Positions 45,579-53,617 of a stretch of DNA of 64,000 bases are shown here, piece by piece (the first letter of the stretch is position 1; every line of letters starts with the position of its first letter). Under the pieces are notes generated by a model. The model searched no databases and was not told the origin of the DNA. It saw only the letters and a program-made list of their open reading frames with translations. The position numbers and the translations under genes were made by a program. The DNA lies in contig NZ_CP100470.1 in assembly GCF_030323145.1 (NCBI RefSeq), positions 1,116,001-1,180,000 of the forward strand. Direction: 5' to 3'. This DNA is from Mesorhizobium sp. C432A (GTDB taxonomy: Bacteria; Pseudomonadota; Alphaproteobacteria; Rhizobiales; Rhizobiaceae).

Positions 45579-45663
45579 GCCCAGATGGCGGAATTGGTAG
45601 ACGCGCACGGTTCAGGTCCGTGTTCCGCAAGGAGTGGAGGTTCGAGTCCTCTTCTGGGCACCA
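45579..45663 (+). tRNA. tRNA-Leu (anticodon CAG)
   Basis: The 85-base gene folds as a long-variable-arm tRNA. The acceptor GCCCAGA pairs with TCTGGGC, followed by A and an encoded CCA. The D arm has GGCGGAATTGGTAGAC. The anticodon stem CACGG/CCGTG carries loop TTCAGGT (anticodon CAG at 45613-45615), and the T arm GGAGG-TTCGAGT-CCTCT. It decodes CTG. A strong terminator follows at 45705. Confidence 0.97.
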
Positions 45664-45704
45664 AATTCCCGTTTCGGATAAGTCCGAAATGATTTAGACG
45701 CGAA

Positions 45705-45735
45705 GCAAAAAAGCCCGGTTCCCGGGCTTTTTTGC
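45705..45735 (+). terminator. Rho-independent terminator after tRNA-Leu
   Basis: GCAAAAAAGCCCGG and CCGGGCTTTTTTGC form a perfect stem with a 3-base loop and a T run on the plus strand, 42 bases after the tRNA. It could also work for the minus-strand gene ending at 45765. Confidence 0.93.
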
Positions 45736-45764
45736 TGATGGATGACAGATAGTCCGGCGGAGGG

Positions 45765-46109
45765 TCAATGCGGCGGGCGAACCGCTTTCATTGCTTCTTC
45801 TTCGAGTGTCTGGAGCTTCTCCCGAATCTCCTCCGGCTCGGCATGCTCCAAGCCGACGACATCGTTTCTGGTCTCATTCAGCGAAACGATAATCTCATCA
45901 AGCTTGGCGTGAATGGCGGCCGTGTCGCGGTAACCCTGGATCAGCACAACGCCGGTGATCACGATGGCCGCTACCGACAATGCGTAGGTGACCACATTCG
46001 TCAGGCCGAATGGCACCAACGCAGTACAGAGCAGCATGGCTACAAGAAGGACATAGAAGCCCGGTGGCCGGGATAGAAAGTCGCCCATCACAAACAGGAA
46101 GCGATTCAT
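45765..46109 (-). CDS. Small membrane protein resembling low-affinity iron permease family
   Basis: The start at 46109 gives 114 residues: MNRFLFVMGDFLSRPPGFYV, then two membrane helices (~15-65, LLVAMLLCTALVPFGLTNVV and YALSVAAIVITGVVLIQ). A soluble tail follows, HAKLDEIIVSLNETRNDVVG then LEHAEPEEIREKLQTLEEEA. The helix pair followed by a LDELI..T..ARN..VGLE-type tail is like the small low-affinity iron permease family proteins of rhizobia, although function there is not proven. It is on the minus strand, downstream of DUF1236 and the Pro/Ala protein. Confidence 0.65.
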   Translation of the reverse strand: MNRFLFVMGDFLSRPPGFYVLLVAMLLCTALVPFGLTNVVTYALSVAAIVITGVVLIQGYRDTAAIHAKLDEIIVSLNETRNDVVGLEHAEPEEIREKLQTLEEEAMKAVRPPH

Positions 46110-46270
46110 ATCAAGGCCGCGGTCAAAAATGCCACGAGTGCGGTGACGGCTACGCAAATTGGAATTGCCGCGAGTAAGGCAGCTTCCAGGACCCAAGTTT
46201 CCTTGTCGCTAAACATCAGACATCCTCCCGTTGAGAAAAGGCTGCCCGTAGACTTTCACAGGGCAGCCAC

Positions 46271-46301
46271 AGCCCGCCGCTCCAGACCGGAGCGGCGGGC
46301 T
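46271..46301 (-). terminator. GC-rich hairpin after the first DUF1236 gene
   Basis: AGCCCGCCGCTCC and GGAGCGGCGGGCT pair perfectly around AGACC, starting 7 bases after the stop of 46308-46616. There is no T tract. The plus-strand paralogue at 47102 has a similar hairpin directly after its stop. Confidence 0.5.
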
Positions 46302-46307
46302 CGCGCG

Positions 46308-46616
46308 TTATTCGATGATCTGCACGACCTTGCGCGTGTCGGGATCGACGAGAACCGCATGATCTCCGACAACCGTATACTTGTAGCGGACATCCGGAAC
46401 GTCGATTGCGTGGAGCTCGACAGTGTCGGGAAGTGCCGTGCCGACGTTGAGTTCGACGCCGAGCAAACTGACTGAGGCCAGCTTCTGCTTATGGATATAT
46501 TCGCGAACGACCGTCTGTTGTTCGGGCTTGAGAACAATAACATCCTCGGCAAACGAGGTGCCGATGCCCGCCATAAGGACGAGGGCGCCGGCGGCGCTGA
46601 CGAAATACCTGGTCAT
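46308..46616 (-). CDS. DUF1236 secreted protein, paralogue 1
   Basis: The 102-residue protein has a signal peptide (MTRYFVSAAGALVLMAGIGTSFA). The DUF1236 core reads VIVLKPEQQTVVREYIHKQK, LASVSLLGVELNVGTALPDTV and ELHAIDVPDVRYKYTVVGDH with the C-terminal RKVVQIIE. DUF1236 is an alphaproteobacterial periplasmic domain without a known role. A GGGAAA site is upstream. It closely matches the paralogue at 47102-47401, which lies on the opposite strand ~480 bases away. Confidence 0.9.
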   Translation of the reverse strand: MTRYFVSAAGALVLMAGIGTSFAEDVIVLKPEQQTVVREYIHKQKLASVSLLGVELNVGTALPDTVELHAIDVPDVRYKYTVVGDHAVLVDPDTRKVVQIIE

Positions 46617-46664
46617 GGGAATTTCCCTTTCATAGGTCAGTTTGAAGGCGTGGATACGAGCAGA

Positions 46665-46895
46665 TCAGCCGCCACTCGCAGGGGCTGGGGCAGGTGCCGC
46701 AGGCTTTGCAGGTGCAGCCGGAGCTTCCACCTTTGGCGCTTCAACCTTGACGTTGATATCCTTGCCGCCGTCGCCGCGGATATTGATGACGCCGGTAAAA
46801 ATAAGCAACACTACGACCGCAACAAGTGCAAGAACAACAGCAATCGCAGTGCCGCCGCCACCCCCAGAATTAACAACAGTTGGGCCGTCTGCCAT
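46665..46895 (-). CDS. Small single-helix membrane protein with Pro/Ala-rich tail
   Basis: The start at 46895 (76 residues, MADGPTVVNSGGGGGTAIAV) is preferred because a GGAGAGG site lies just before it. One membrane helix (~15-36) is followed by a short charged stretch (INIRGDGGKDINVKVEAPKV) and a Pro/Ala tail, APAAPAKPAAPAPAPASGG. It probably spans the envelope with the tail in the periplasm. No family is recognised. It is on the same strand as the DUF1236 gene 46308-46616, 48 bases upstream. Confidence 0.7.
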   Translation of the reverse strand: MADGPTVVNSGGGGGTAIAVVLALVAVVVLLIFTGVINIRGDGGKDINVKVEAPKVEAPAAPAKPAAPAPAPASGG

Positions 46896-47101
46896 GTGTT
46901 CCTCTCCTGTTTTATTTAGTTGCATTTGGGAAACGCCTGCCCCGCTTGAACGTTCCGCCTCGGGACTTGGGTCTTAGCTGATATCCGACTTTGGTCTGGT
47001 TCGCCGCGGACTGAAGTCACAGGAACAATCTGGCTGATCTCAAGTTCGGTCCCTCGGCGAACAGGCGTGGTGCCGTCGCCGGATTACGCGAGGAGAAAAC
47101 C

Positions 47102-47401
47102 ATGAAAATCCACTTTGCAAGTGCCGCTGCAGGCTTGTTGCTTTTGGCTGGGGTCGGCGCCGCCGCAGCTCAGGATGTCGTCATCACACCGGAGCAGGAT
47201 ACGGTCGTCCGCGAATACGTGAAAAAGCAGCCGCTGGCTTCGGTGAAGATCCCGGGCGTGGAGCTGAACGTCGGCAGTGCCTTGCCTGATACGGTCGAGC
47301 TGCACGAAGTTCCCAACGTCAAATACCGCTACGTCGTGGTCGACAACCGCACCGTCCTGGTCGATCCCAGCACCCGGAAAATTGTGAAGGTCTACGACTG
47401 A
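47102..47401 (+). CDS. DUF1236 secreted protein, paralogue 2
   Basis: The 99-residue product has a signal peptide (MKIHFASAAAGLLLLAGVGA, cleaved near AAAQ/D). The core is VVITPEQDTVVREYVKKQPL, ASVKIPGVELNVGSALPDTV and ELHEVPNVKYRYVVVDNRT, ending RKIVKVYD. Nearly every block matches the minus-strand paralogue at 46308-46616. A GAGGAGAAAACC site precedes the ATG. The role is unknown. The intervening ~200 bases (46896-47101) should contain divergent promoters. Confidence 0.9.
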   Translation: MKIHFASAAAGLLLLAGVGAAAAQDVVITPEQDTVVREYVKKQPLASVKIPGVELNVGSALPDTVELHEVPNVKYRYVVVDNRTVLVDPSTRKIVKVYD

Positions 47402-47408
47402 TCGAATA

Positions 47409-47443
47409 GCTGCCGCCCGCCGCCGGCCATGGCGGCGGGCAGC
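47409..47443 (+). terminator. GC-rich hairpin after the second DUF1236 gene
   Basis: GCTGCCGCCCGCCGCC and GGCGGCGGGCAGC form a strong stem around GGCCAT, with one bulge, 7 bases after the DUF1236 stop. It lacks a T tract, so it is termination-like rather than a clear terminator. Confidence 0.5.
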
Positions 47444-47475
47444 GGATTTCACATTGCGCTCCAGGATGATCGAAG

Positions 47476-47682
47476 ATGATCGATGACGTCGAGACATCGC
47501 CAGCCCTTGATACCCGCCTGGGTTCTCTCAGGGCGAGAATGCGCGATGCGCGCATAACAGAGGCCGACATGAAGACCTTTCAGAAAGTCGCATCCATCAT
47601 GGTTGGCGGCAGTGGCCGCATCAGTGGCGATGACCTGATTGCAGCTTCGTTCGTCCTCGAGGACCAGCCGGAAGGCTTGTAA
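47476..47682 (+). CDS. Small hypothetical protein
   Basis: The 68-residue frame (MIDDVETSPALDTRLGSLRA, then RMRDARITEADMKTFQKVAS and ISGDDLIAASFVLEDQPEGL) has balanced charge, helical propensity and GC3-rich codons. There is only a modest ribosome site (CAGGATGATCGAAG). It follows the DUF1236 gene on the same strand but beyond a strong hairpin. No family is recognised. Confidence 0.5.
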   Translation: MIDDVETSPALDTRLGSLRARMRDARITEADMKTFQKVASIMVGGSGRISGDDLIAASFVLEDQPEGL

Positions 47683-47859
47683 GGGCGAAGTACTCACGTG
47701 TGCAGGCTCCCGCAACGCTGATCCCAAGTGTTCTGGTGCTGAACACATTCCTGCTGCGGGCCGGCGTCGAAGGCGTGCCCGCTGGCGAGGTCGCGTCGCG
47801 CTCAAGCATCGTCCAGAACACCATGTCGCCGCATGTGAAGATACCCGGCCATGCGAGCC

Positions 47860-48050
47860 GATGCCGGCGCCGTATCAGCGCGGCCGGCAGAACCGGCAGG
47901 CCGGTCCAGAGCGTCGCCACGCCTATGGTCACAAATGTCACCGAGGCCAGTTTGGTCCAGATCGGATGATGGTAGCGGGCGATCGCCATCTCGACCGTAC
48001 GGGCGCCGGCCTGGGAAGGACCCACCAGCGCGCCGAGGCCGACCGCCGGC
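47860..48050 (-). pseudogene. Central fragment of an MFS transporter gene
   Basis: The minus strand encodes GLGALVGPSQAGARTVEMAI, then ARYHHPIWTKLASVTFVTIG and VATLWTGLPVLPAALI. This resembles the middle of YbfB-like MFS carriers, which have a GPxQVGAR-type stretch followed by HP-W and two helices. No start, N-terminal half or C-terminal half is attached; similarity is lost by about 47870. Directly next to it, on the plus strand at ~48046-48114, lies VVGALFTLQRAAMRRARTS and a stop, which looks like the C-terminal end of such a carrier. The pieces are therefore inverted relative to each other. Confidence 0.5.
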
Positions 48051-48115
48051 CCAGCGTGGTCGGCGCGCTGTTTACCCTGCAACGCGCGGCTATGCGGCGT
48101 GCTCGCACAAGTTAG

Positions 48116-48522
48116 CTCCAACTTGAGGCACGGCGTGAAGTCTCGGTGCTTGCCCCCACGATGGCGAGGTACGAAGTCAAAGGCGGTCACGCTCCGCAAT
48201 CACGAGATTTGTCGATAATAAGCGATATTAGGCTGTATTCGCGACTATTCGATCGCTCTTCCATAGTGGGCGATTAGATAAAATTGGAAATGATATCCCG
48301 GATCGGAGGAGATCGAGCCATTCGGACCGGCATCAGCATGATTGAACCGCAGCCACCGTAAGTTGACAGTGATCACCAGCGGGATCGGATTTGGTACGAA
48401 GTCTTAATACGTCTCACCTAAGGTCCAACTTTGACTTCGGGAGCGCGACGTTCGACAGAAATATCTCCGCAGGTTACATTCGCCAGTCAGACAGCGCTCC
48501 GCACTCGAATGGATGTCTCTGA
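48116..48522. other. Leader region of the c-di-GMP fusion gene, no gene seen
   Basis: About 400 bases with lower GC than the surroundings (especially 48205-48300) and no convincing frame. It probably holds the promoter and a long 5' leader of the gene at 48523. Short dyads such as GATAATAAGCGATATTAG are present, but no recognised motif. Confidence 0.5.
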
Positions 48523-51500
48523 ATGCCGGGCCTCACGCCTTCACGACCGCACCCGAGAACCTTGGGATGGATGGGCACGACAGCGCTCGCCATGGGTGGC
48601 AGCAATCAAAGCCTGTTTCTGATTGCCGCCCTTTTTGTCGGCCAGGGGAATATTCCCGGTCAAGGAAGCGCTGCTGTTCCTTTGCTCGTTGTTGGTCTGC
48701 TTCTAGGCTGGGCCGCCGCGCCGGCTTGGACCGAGTTGGTTCTCATGTGGCCAAACCGCGTCGGCGGTATCTCTGCAGCGTGCGCCGAAGCCTTCCGACC
48801 TTACAGTCCCGTTCTCTCCGCTCTGACCGGCACCTGCTATTGGTGGGGTTGGGTGCCTACCTGCGGACTGACAGCGGTTCTTTCAGCGTCTGCAATCCAG
48901 CAATGGTACCTGCCGGGCCTCCCCGTGGAGGCGGTCGCCTGCGGGCTTATCGCATTCTTTACGGCGGTCAACCTGTGTGGAATCAAGTGGGTGGTCCAAC
49001 TGGCGATCCCGATCGCCACTGCCTCCGCGACGCTTGCGTTTCTCTCATCCCTCGTTCCGGTCATCAGTGGCTCGGTCGACTGGCGGCAGGCGACGGATTT
49101 TGCCCTGACCAGCCCGTTTACCGGCCTGTTCGGCGACATCACGTCGGTGATGGCGGGACTGTACCTGATCGGGTTTGCCGCACCGGCATTTGAGGCTGCA
49201 GCCTGCCATGTTGGCGAAACCATCGATCCCAACCGCAACATTCCTCTGGCGATGTGGGCCAGCGCCGCAATGGCCGGCGTCTATTTCCTGGTCCTGCCGG
49301 TTGTCTGGCTGGGTGTGCTCGGACCGGAGCCGCTCGGCACCGACCTCGCCATAGCTCTTGGGCCTACCTTTGCGCCCTTGTTGGGGAGTTTCGGCAAGGC
49401 GGCCGCCATCTGGCTCATCATGCTGAACATGTTCCATGGAACGTTGCAGCCATTGGCAGGCGCCGCGCGGACCCTTGCGCAACTGAGCGAAGACGGCCTG
49501 CTGCCGAGCTTCCTGGCCAGGCGCACCTCAACAGATTGTCCCTGGGCGGCAACGCTGCTCACAGCTGCCGCGGCAATCGGCTTCATGCTGTGCGGGTATC
49601 CGCTCTGGATGATCGCCGCGGCCAATTTTACGTACCTGATCAGCATCTGCATGCCAAACATCGCAGTCTGGCTCTTGCGCCGTGACAGTCCCGAAGCCGA
49701 GCGACCCTTCCGGGCTCCCAGGGGAACGATCATCCTTGGCGTAGGCGCGGCTGCAATATGGCTGTTGACCGCCATACTGGGATTTCAGCAATTTGGCCTT
49801 CCTACCGTCCTGTTCGGTCTGGCTTTGGCATATTCGGGTGCTGCGCTCTACGCCTGGCGCGCTATGGAGGATCGATACGCACTCGGTCTACCCTTGCTGC
49901 CACATACGCTTCACCTGAAGCTTACCGGAGCCATGCTTTTTGTGCTCGTGCTTGACGGTGCCGGCTATTTCCTGGCGATCGGCAGCGTTCCCCAAGGCGA
50001 CACTTCATTGGTCGCCGCGCTGGAGGACATTTTTGTCGTTGTCGCGCTGCTGACCATCAGCGTTGGCCTGATCTTGCCGGGAATGATCACCCATTCGGCG
50101 ACCGAGGTGAGCAACGCGGCAAAGCGTCTGACATCCGGAACGCTGAAGGATTTCTCTCTTGCCATGGTCGCCCTGGGGCGGGGAGACCTCGCTGCGGCCC
50201 ATGCCTCCGTGAATATCATGCCGGTTACGGTAAACTCTCGTGACGAACTTGGAGAGATGGCCGAAAGCTTCAACCTGCTCCAGGACAAGGTGAGGGAAGC
50301 CGCCCACGGCCTGGACGACGCGCGCGAGAACATGAACGTAGCGCGCACCGAACTGATGGCACGGCACGAGGAAATCGCGCATCTCGCGCACCACGATCCG
50401 CTTACCGGCCTGGCGAACCGAGCCGCGCTTGCAGCACACCTGGCCACGACGCTCGAGCGCGCAAAAGCAACGCACGCCAGTTTTGCCGTCTTCAGCATCG
50501 ACCTTGACCATTTTAAAGAGGCGAACGACGTTTTCGGGCACGCCGCCGGCGACGATCTGCTTTGCACCATCTCCCGGCGTCTCCAAACCGCGGCGCCTGA
50601 GGCCTTTATCGCGCGCATGGGCGGCGACGAGTTCACGGTTGTCCTGGCCATGGATCACCGGTCCGCGAGTGCCAAGGACGTTGCGGACCGTCTGTTCGAA
50701 TCGGCGGCAGGCAAATTCGAAATCCGGGGCCAGCACATTTCGATCGGGGTGAGCATCGGGGCGGCGATCTATCCGAAAGACGGTGAGAATGCCGCGGCGC
50801 TGATGGCAAATGCCGACGCAGCGCTCTACCGGGCCAAGGCGGACGGCCGTCGAATGGTGCAATTCTTCGATCCTGAGATGGATAAGCGGCTAAGAGAGCG
50901 CTACGCCTTGCAGCGAGATTTGCGCTCTGCGGTCGCCCATGGCGAACTTGTGCTTCATTATCAGCCGCAAGCCAGGATGGACGGCGAAATCTTCGGCTTC
51001 GAGGCACTCGCCCGATGGCACCATCCAAAGCATGGGCTCATCTCCCCAAACGCGTTTGTCTCGCTTGCCGAACAGGATGGCACGATCGTTGAGATAGGTG
51101 AATGGACGCTCAGGCAGGCGTGCAGAGACGCGGCCTCCTGGCCCTCACCGCTGCAGATCGCCGTCAACCTCTCTCCCGTGCAATTCCGTTTCGGGGACCT
51201 GGTAGGCCTCGTTCATTCTATCCTCTACGAGACCGGCCTTGCTCCGGGGCGGCTGGAACTGGAAATCACGGAAGGGGTTCTCATCCGCGACCGGGCAACT
51301 GCCTTGTCGGTTTTGCGGAGGTTGAAGGCGTTGGGCGTCAGGGTCTCGATGGATGATTTTGGCACGGGGTATGCCTCACTGTCCTCGTTGCAGGCGTTTC
51401 CCTTCGACAAGATCAAGATCGATCGCAGTTTTGTTTCGGGTGTCGGCTCGAATGTCCAATCGGCCGCCATCGTGCGCACGATACTCAGCCTGGGGAATGC

Positions 51501-51714
51501 GCTGGCCTTGCCTGTCATCGCGGAGGGTGTCGAAACAGAGGACGAGCGTGCCTTCCTGATGAAGGAAGGATGTCCCGAAATCCAAGGATATCTGGTGGGG
51601 CGCCCGCATCCGATAGCGCTCTACAAAGATGTGACGAATGGGCTTTCGCCGGGATCTGCCTTCGGGGAGCCCGAGGATACCACCGCACCCCAGGCGCTTG
51701 GCGTAACGCGATAG
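48523..51714 (+). CDS. APC-type amino-acid permease fused to HAMP, GGDEF and EAL domains
   Basis: This single frame of 1063 residues joins a 12-helix APC-superfamily permease (residues ~15-520: GSNQSLFLIAALFVGQGNIP, GLYLIGFAAPAFEAAACHVG, FHGTLQPLAGAARTLAQLSEDG) to a HAMP-like linker (~525-600, SRDELGEMAESFNLLQ). A coiled coil follows, then GGDEF (~620-780, AHHDPLTGLANR, RMGGDEFTVVL) and EAL (~800-1045, FGFEALARWHHP, ITEGVLI, DDFGTGYASLSSL, IAEGVETEDE). Both catalytic motifs are intact, so c-di-GMP synthesis and breakdown are possible; the RxxD inhibitory site is not apparent. The likely idea is a transporter-like sensor that sets c-di-GMP by substrate binding. No frameshift separates the parts. 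An MFS remnant abuts its stop. Confidence 0.9.
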   Translation: MPGLTPSRPHPRTLGWMGTTALAMGGSNQSLFLIAALFVGQGNIPGQGSAAVPLLVVGLLLGWAAAPAWTELVLMWPNRVGGISAACAEAFRPYSPVLSALTGTCYWWGWVPTCGLTAVLSASAIQQWYLPGLPVEAVACGLIAFFTAVNLCGIKWVVQLAIPIATASATLAFLSSLVPVISGSVDWRQATDFALTSPFTGLFGDITSVMAGLYLIGFAAPAFEAAACHVGETIDPNRNIPLAMWASAAMAGVYFLVLPVVWLGVLGPEPLGTDLAIALGPTFAPLLGSFGKAAAIWLIMLNMFHGTLQPLAGAARTLAQLSEDGLLPSFLARRTSTDCPWAATLLTAAAAIGFMLCGYPLWMIAAANFTYLISICMPNIAVWLLRRDSPEAERPFRAPRGTIILGVGAAAIWLLTAILGFQQFGLPTVLFGLALAYSGAALYAWRAMEDRYALGLPLLPHTLHLKLTGAMLFVLVLDGAGYFLAIGSVPQGDTSLVAALEDIFVVVALLTISVGLILPGMITHSATEVSNAAKRLTSGTLKDFSLAMVALGRGDLAAAHASVNIMPVTVNSRDELGEMAESFNLLQDKVREAAHGLDDARENMNVARTELMARHEEIAHLAHHDPLTGLANRAALAAHLATTLERAKATHASFAVFSIDLDHFKEANDVFGHAAGDDLLCTISRRLQTAAPEAFIARMGGDEFTVVLAMDHRSASAKDVADRLFESAAGKFEIRGQHISIGVSIGAAIYPKDGENAAALMANADAALYRAKADGRRMVQFFDPEMDKRLRERYALQRDLRSAVAHGELVLHYQPQARMDGEIFGFEALARWHHPKHGLISPNAFVSLAEQDGTIVEIGEWTLRQACRDAASWPSPLQIAVNLSPVQFRFGDLVGLVHSILYETGLAPGRLELEITEGVLIRDRATALSVLRRLKALGVRVSMDDFGTGYASLSSLQAFPFDKIKIDRSFVSGVGSNVQSAAIVRTILSLGNALALPVIAEGVETEDERAFLMKEGCPEIQGYLVGRPHPIALYKDVTNGLSPGSAFGEPEDTTAPQALGVTR

Positions 51715-51715
51715 C

Positions 51716-51880
51716 CCGGCGCCGACCGTCGGCGCGCTGCTCTTGCAGCATCCCGGTGAGCGAGGACTGCTGGCGGTACTGCTCGGGCTCGCCCTTATAA
51801 AGGTCGCACTGGTCGGCGCGCTGTTTGCCTTGCAGCGCGGGGCCATCCGAAGCATCCGCACGAGTTGGTGCGGGAACCAA
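51716..51880 (+). pseudogene. C-terminal remnant of an MFS transporter gene
   Basis: Right after the fusion gene's stop the plus strand reads PAPTVGALLLQHPGERGLLA, then VLLGLALIKVALVGALFALQ and RGAIRSIRTSW. This is like the last two helices of an MFS carrier. The corresponding piece at 48046-48114 ends VGALFTLQRAAMRRARTS and a TAG; here that codon is TGG, so the stop is lost and the frame runs on into the next gene. No 5' part is present. This remnant was also the reason not to use the first start codon for the next gene. Confidence 0.5.
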
Positions 51881-51949
51881 CCTGCCCTCCCGGCCAGGCG
51901 CTTAACAAACCACTTCAAACCCGGCCGTCTCGGCGCTACGCTCGCACCT

Positions 51950-53617
51950 ATGGCCCCACCCACCCAGCCGATCACCGTCACCCGCCGCGACCAGATGTTT
52001 CCCATCCTGGGCGACACCGATATCGAGCGCATGCGCCGGTTCGGCGAGGCGAGTTCCTATGCCGCCGGCGAGCACATCGTCACCGCCGGCACCGTGGCGC
52101 CGGGGCTGATCGTCATCCTGTCGGGCACGGTCGATATCACCCAGGATGTCAGGCCCGGTCGGCGCGAGACCATCGTCACTCATGGTCCCGGCAATTTCAT
52201 CGGCGAGCTGGCGCAGCTTTCCAGCCGGCCGTCGCTGGTCAATGCGGAGGCTGCCGAGCCGGTCGAGGCCTTCGTCATCCCCTCGCAGCGGCTGCGCGAC
52301 CTGATGGTGCAGGAGGCAAGCCTTGGCGAGCGGATCATGCGGGCGCTGATCCTGCGCCGCGTCGGGCTCCTGGAAAGCGGCAGCAGCGGACCGATCGTCG
52401 TAGGCCCGGCCGGCAATGGCGACATGCTGCGGCTGCAGGGGTTTCTGCGCCGCAGCGGCCAGCCGCACCGCGCGCTCGATTCCGACAGCGACCCGTGCGC
52501 CAAGACGCTGATTGAGCATTTTCATGTCGACCCGCACCATCTGCCGATCGTGCTCTGCCCCAACGGCAAGCTGATGCACAATCCCGGCGAAACCGAACTT
52601 GCCCGCTGCATCGGCCTGCTGCGGCCGATCGATCCCGACATGGTCTATGACGTCGCCATTGTCGGCGCCGGGCCGGCGGGGCTGGCGGCCGCGGTCTATG
52701 CGGCATCCGAAGGGCTGTCGACCATCGTGCTCGATTGCCGCGCCTTCGGCGGCCAGGCCGGCGCCTCCGCGCGCATCGAGAACTATCTGGGTTTCCCCAC
52801 CGGCATTTCCGGCATGGCGCTGATGGCGCGCGCCTACAACCAGGCGCAGAAATTCGGCGTCGAAATAGTCATCCCCGACGAGGCCAAGCTGCTCGGTGCA
52901 GCAGGCGAGGGCTACACGCTTACCGTCGGCGACGGTGAAAGCCTGCGCGCACGCACGGTGGTGATCGCCAGCGGCGCGCGCTACCGCCGCCTCGACGTCG
53001 CCAAGCTGGCCGAGTTCGAGGGCACGTCGGTGCATTACTGGGCCTCGCCGATCGAGGCGCGGCTATGCACAGGGCAAGAAGTGGCGCTGGTCGGCGCCGG
53101 CAATTCGGCGGGGCAGGCGGCGGTCTATCTCGCCAGCCAGGTCCGCAAGGTGACGATGCTGGCGCGCCGCGGCGGCCTCAGGGAAACCATGTCGCGCTAT
53201 CTGGTCGAGCGTATCGAGGCGCAACCCAACATCGAGGTGCTTGGCGAGACCGAGATCGAGGCGCTGGAAGGCGAAGGCGGCAATCTCACCCAGTTGCGCT
53301 GGCGCAACCCCGGCGGCGTCGAGATGCGGCCGATCCAGCATCTCTTCCTGTTCATCGGCGCCGACCCCAACACCGATTGGCTGGCTGGGTGCGATATCGC
53401 GCTCGACGCCAGGGGTTTCGTGCGCACCGGCGCCGACATAGGGGCGGGCCAGATGGAGACCAGCCGCAGCGGCGTGTTCGCCATCGGCGACGTGCGCTCC
53501 GGCTCGGTCAAGCGGGTCGCCGCCGCCGTCGGCGAAGGCGCCCAGGTGGTGGCTGCCTTGCACGCCTATCTCGCGCGACCCGACGCAGCAGCGCCCGAAC
53601 TGGCCAGGAGAGCATAA
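51950..53617 (+). CDS. Cyclic nucleotide-binding domain fused to thioredoxin reductase-like flavoprotein
   Basis: From ATG 51950 the product has 555 residues. Residues ~1-145 are a cNMP-binding domain (SYAAGEHIVTAGTVAPGLIV, GPGNFIGELAQLSSRPSLVN). Residues ~160-225 are a glutaredoxin-like linker (PCAKTLIEHFHVDPHHLPIV). Residues ~230-545 are a thioredoxin-reductase-like FAD/NAD(P) unit (VAIVGAGPAGLAAAVYAASE, CRAFGGQAGASARIENYLGF, VALVGAGNSAGQAAVYLASQ, GVFAIGDVRSGSVKRVAAAV). The CxxC active site of thioredoxin reductase is absent: its place reads SVHYWASPIEARLCTG. It therefore is not a classical TrxR. The UBP zinc-finger gene overlaps the stop by one base. Confidence 0.9.
   Translation: MAPPTQPITVTRRDQMFPILGDTDIERMRRFGEASSYAAGEHIVTAGTVAPGLIVILSGTVDITQDVRPGRRETIVTHGPGNFIGELAQLSSRPSLVNAEAAEPVEAFVIPSQRLRDLMVQEASLGERIMRALILRRVGLLESGSSGPIVVGPAGNGDMLRLQGFLRRSGQPHRALDSDSDPCAKTLIEHFHVDPHHLPIVLCPNGKLMHNPGETELARCIGLLRPIDPDMVYDVAIVGAGPAGLAAAVYAASEGLSTIVLDCRAFGGQAGASARIENYLGFPTGISGMALMARAYNQAQKFGVEIVIPDEAKLLGAAGEGYTLTVGDGESLRARTVVIASGARYRRLDVAKLAEFEGTSVHYWASPIEARLCTGQEVALVGAGNSAGQAAVYLASQVRKVTMLARRGGLRETMSRYLVERIEAQPNIEVLGETEIEALEGEGGNLTQLRWRNPGGVEMRPIQHLFLFIGADPNTDWLAGCDIALDARGFVRTGADIGAGQMETSRSGVFAIGDVRSGSVKRVAAAVGEGAQVVAALHAYLARPDAAAPELARRA

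Noticed and set aside
45579..48522. Genomic island integrated at tRNA-Leu
   Set aside because: No integrase gene and no direct repeat of the tRNA 3' end is visible in the following region, although the small genes there look accessory.
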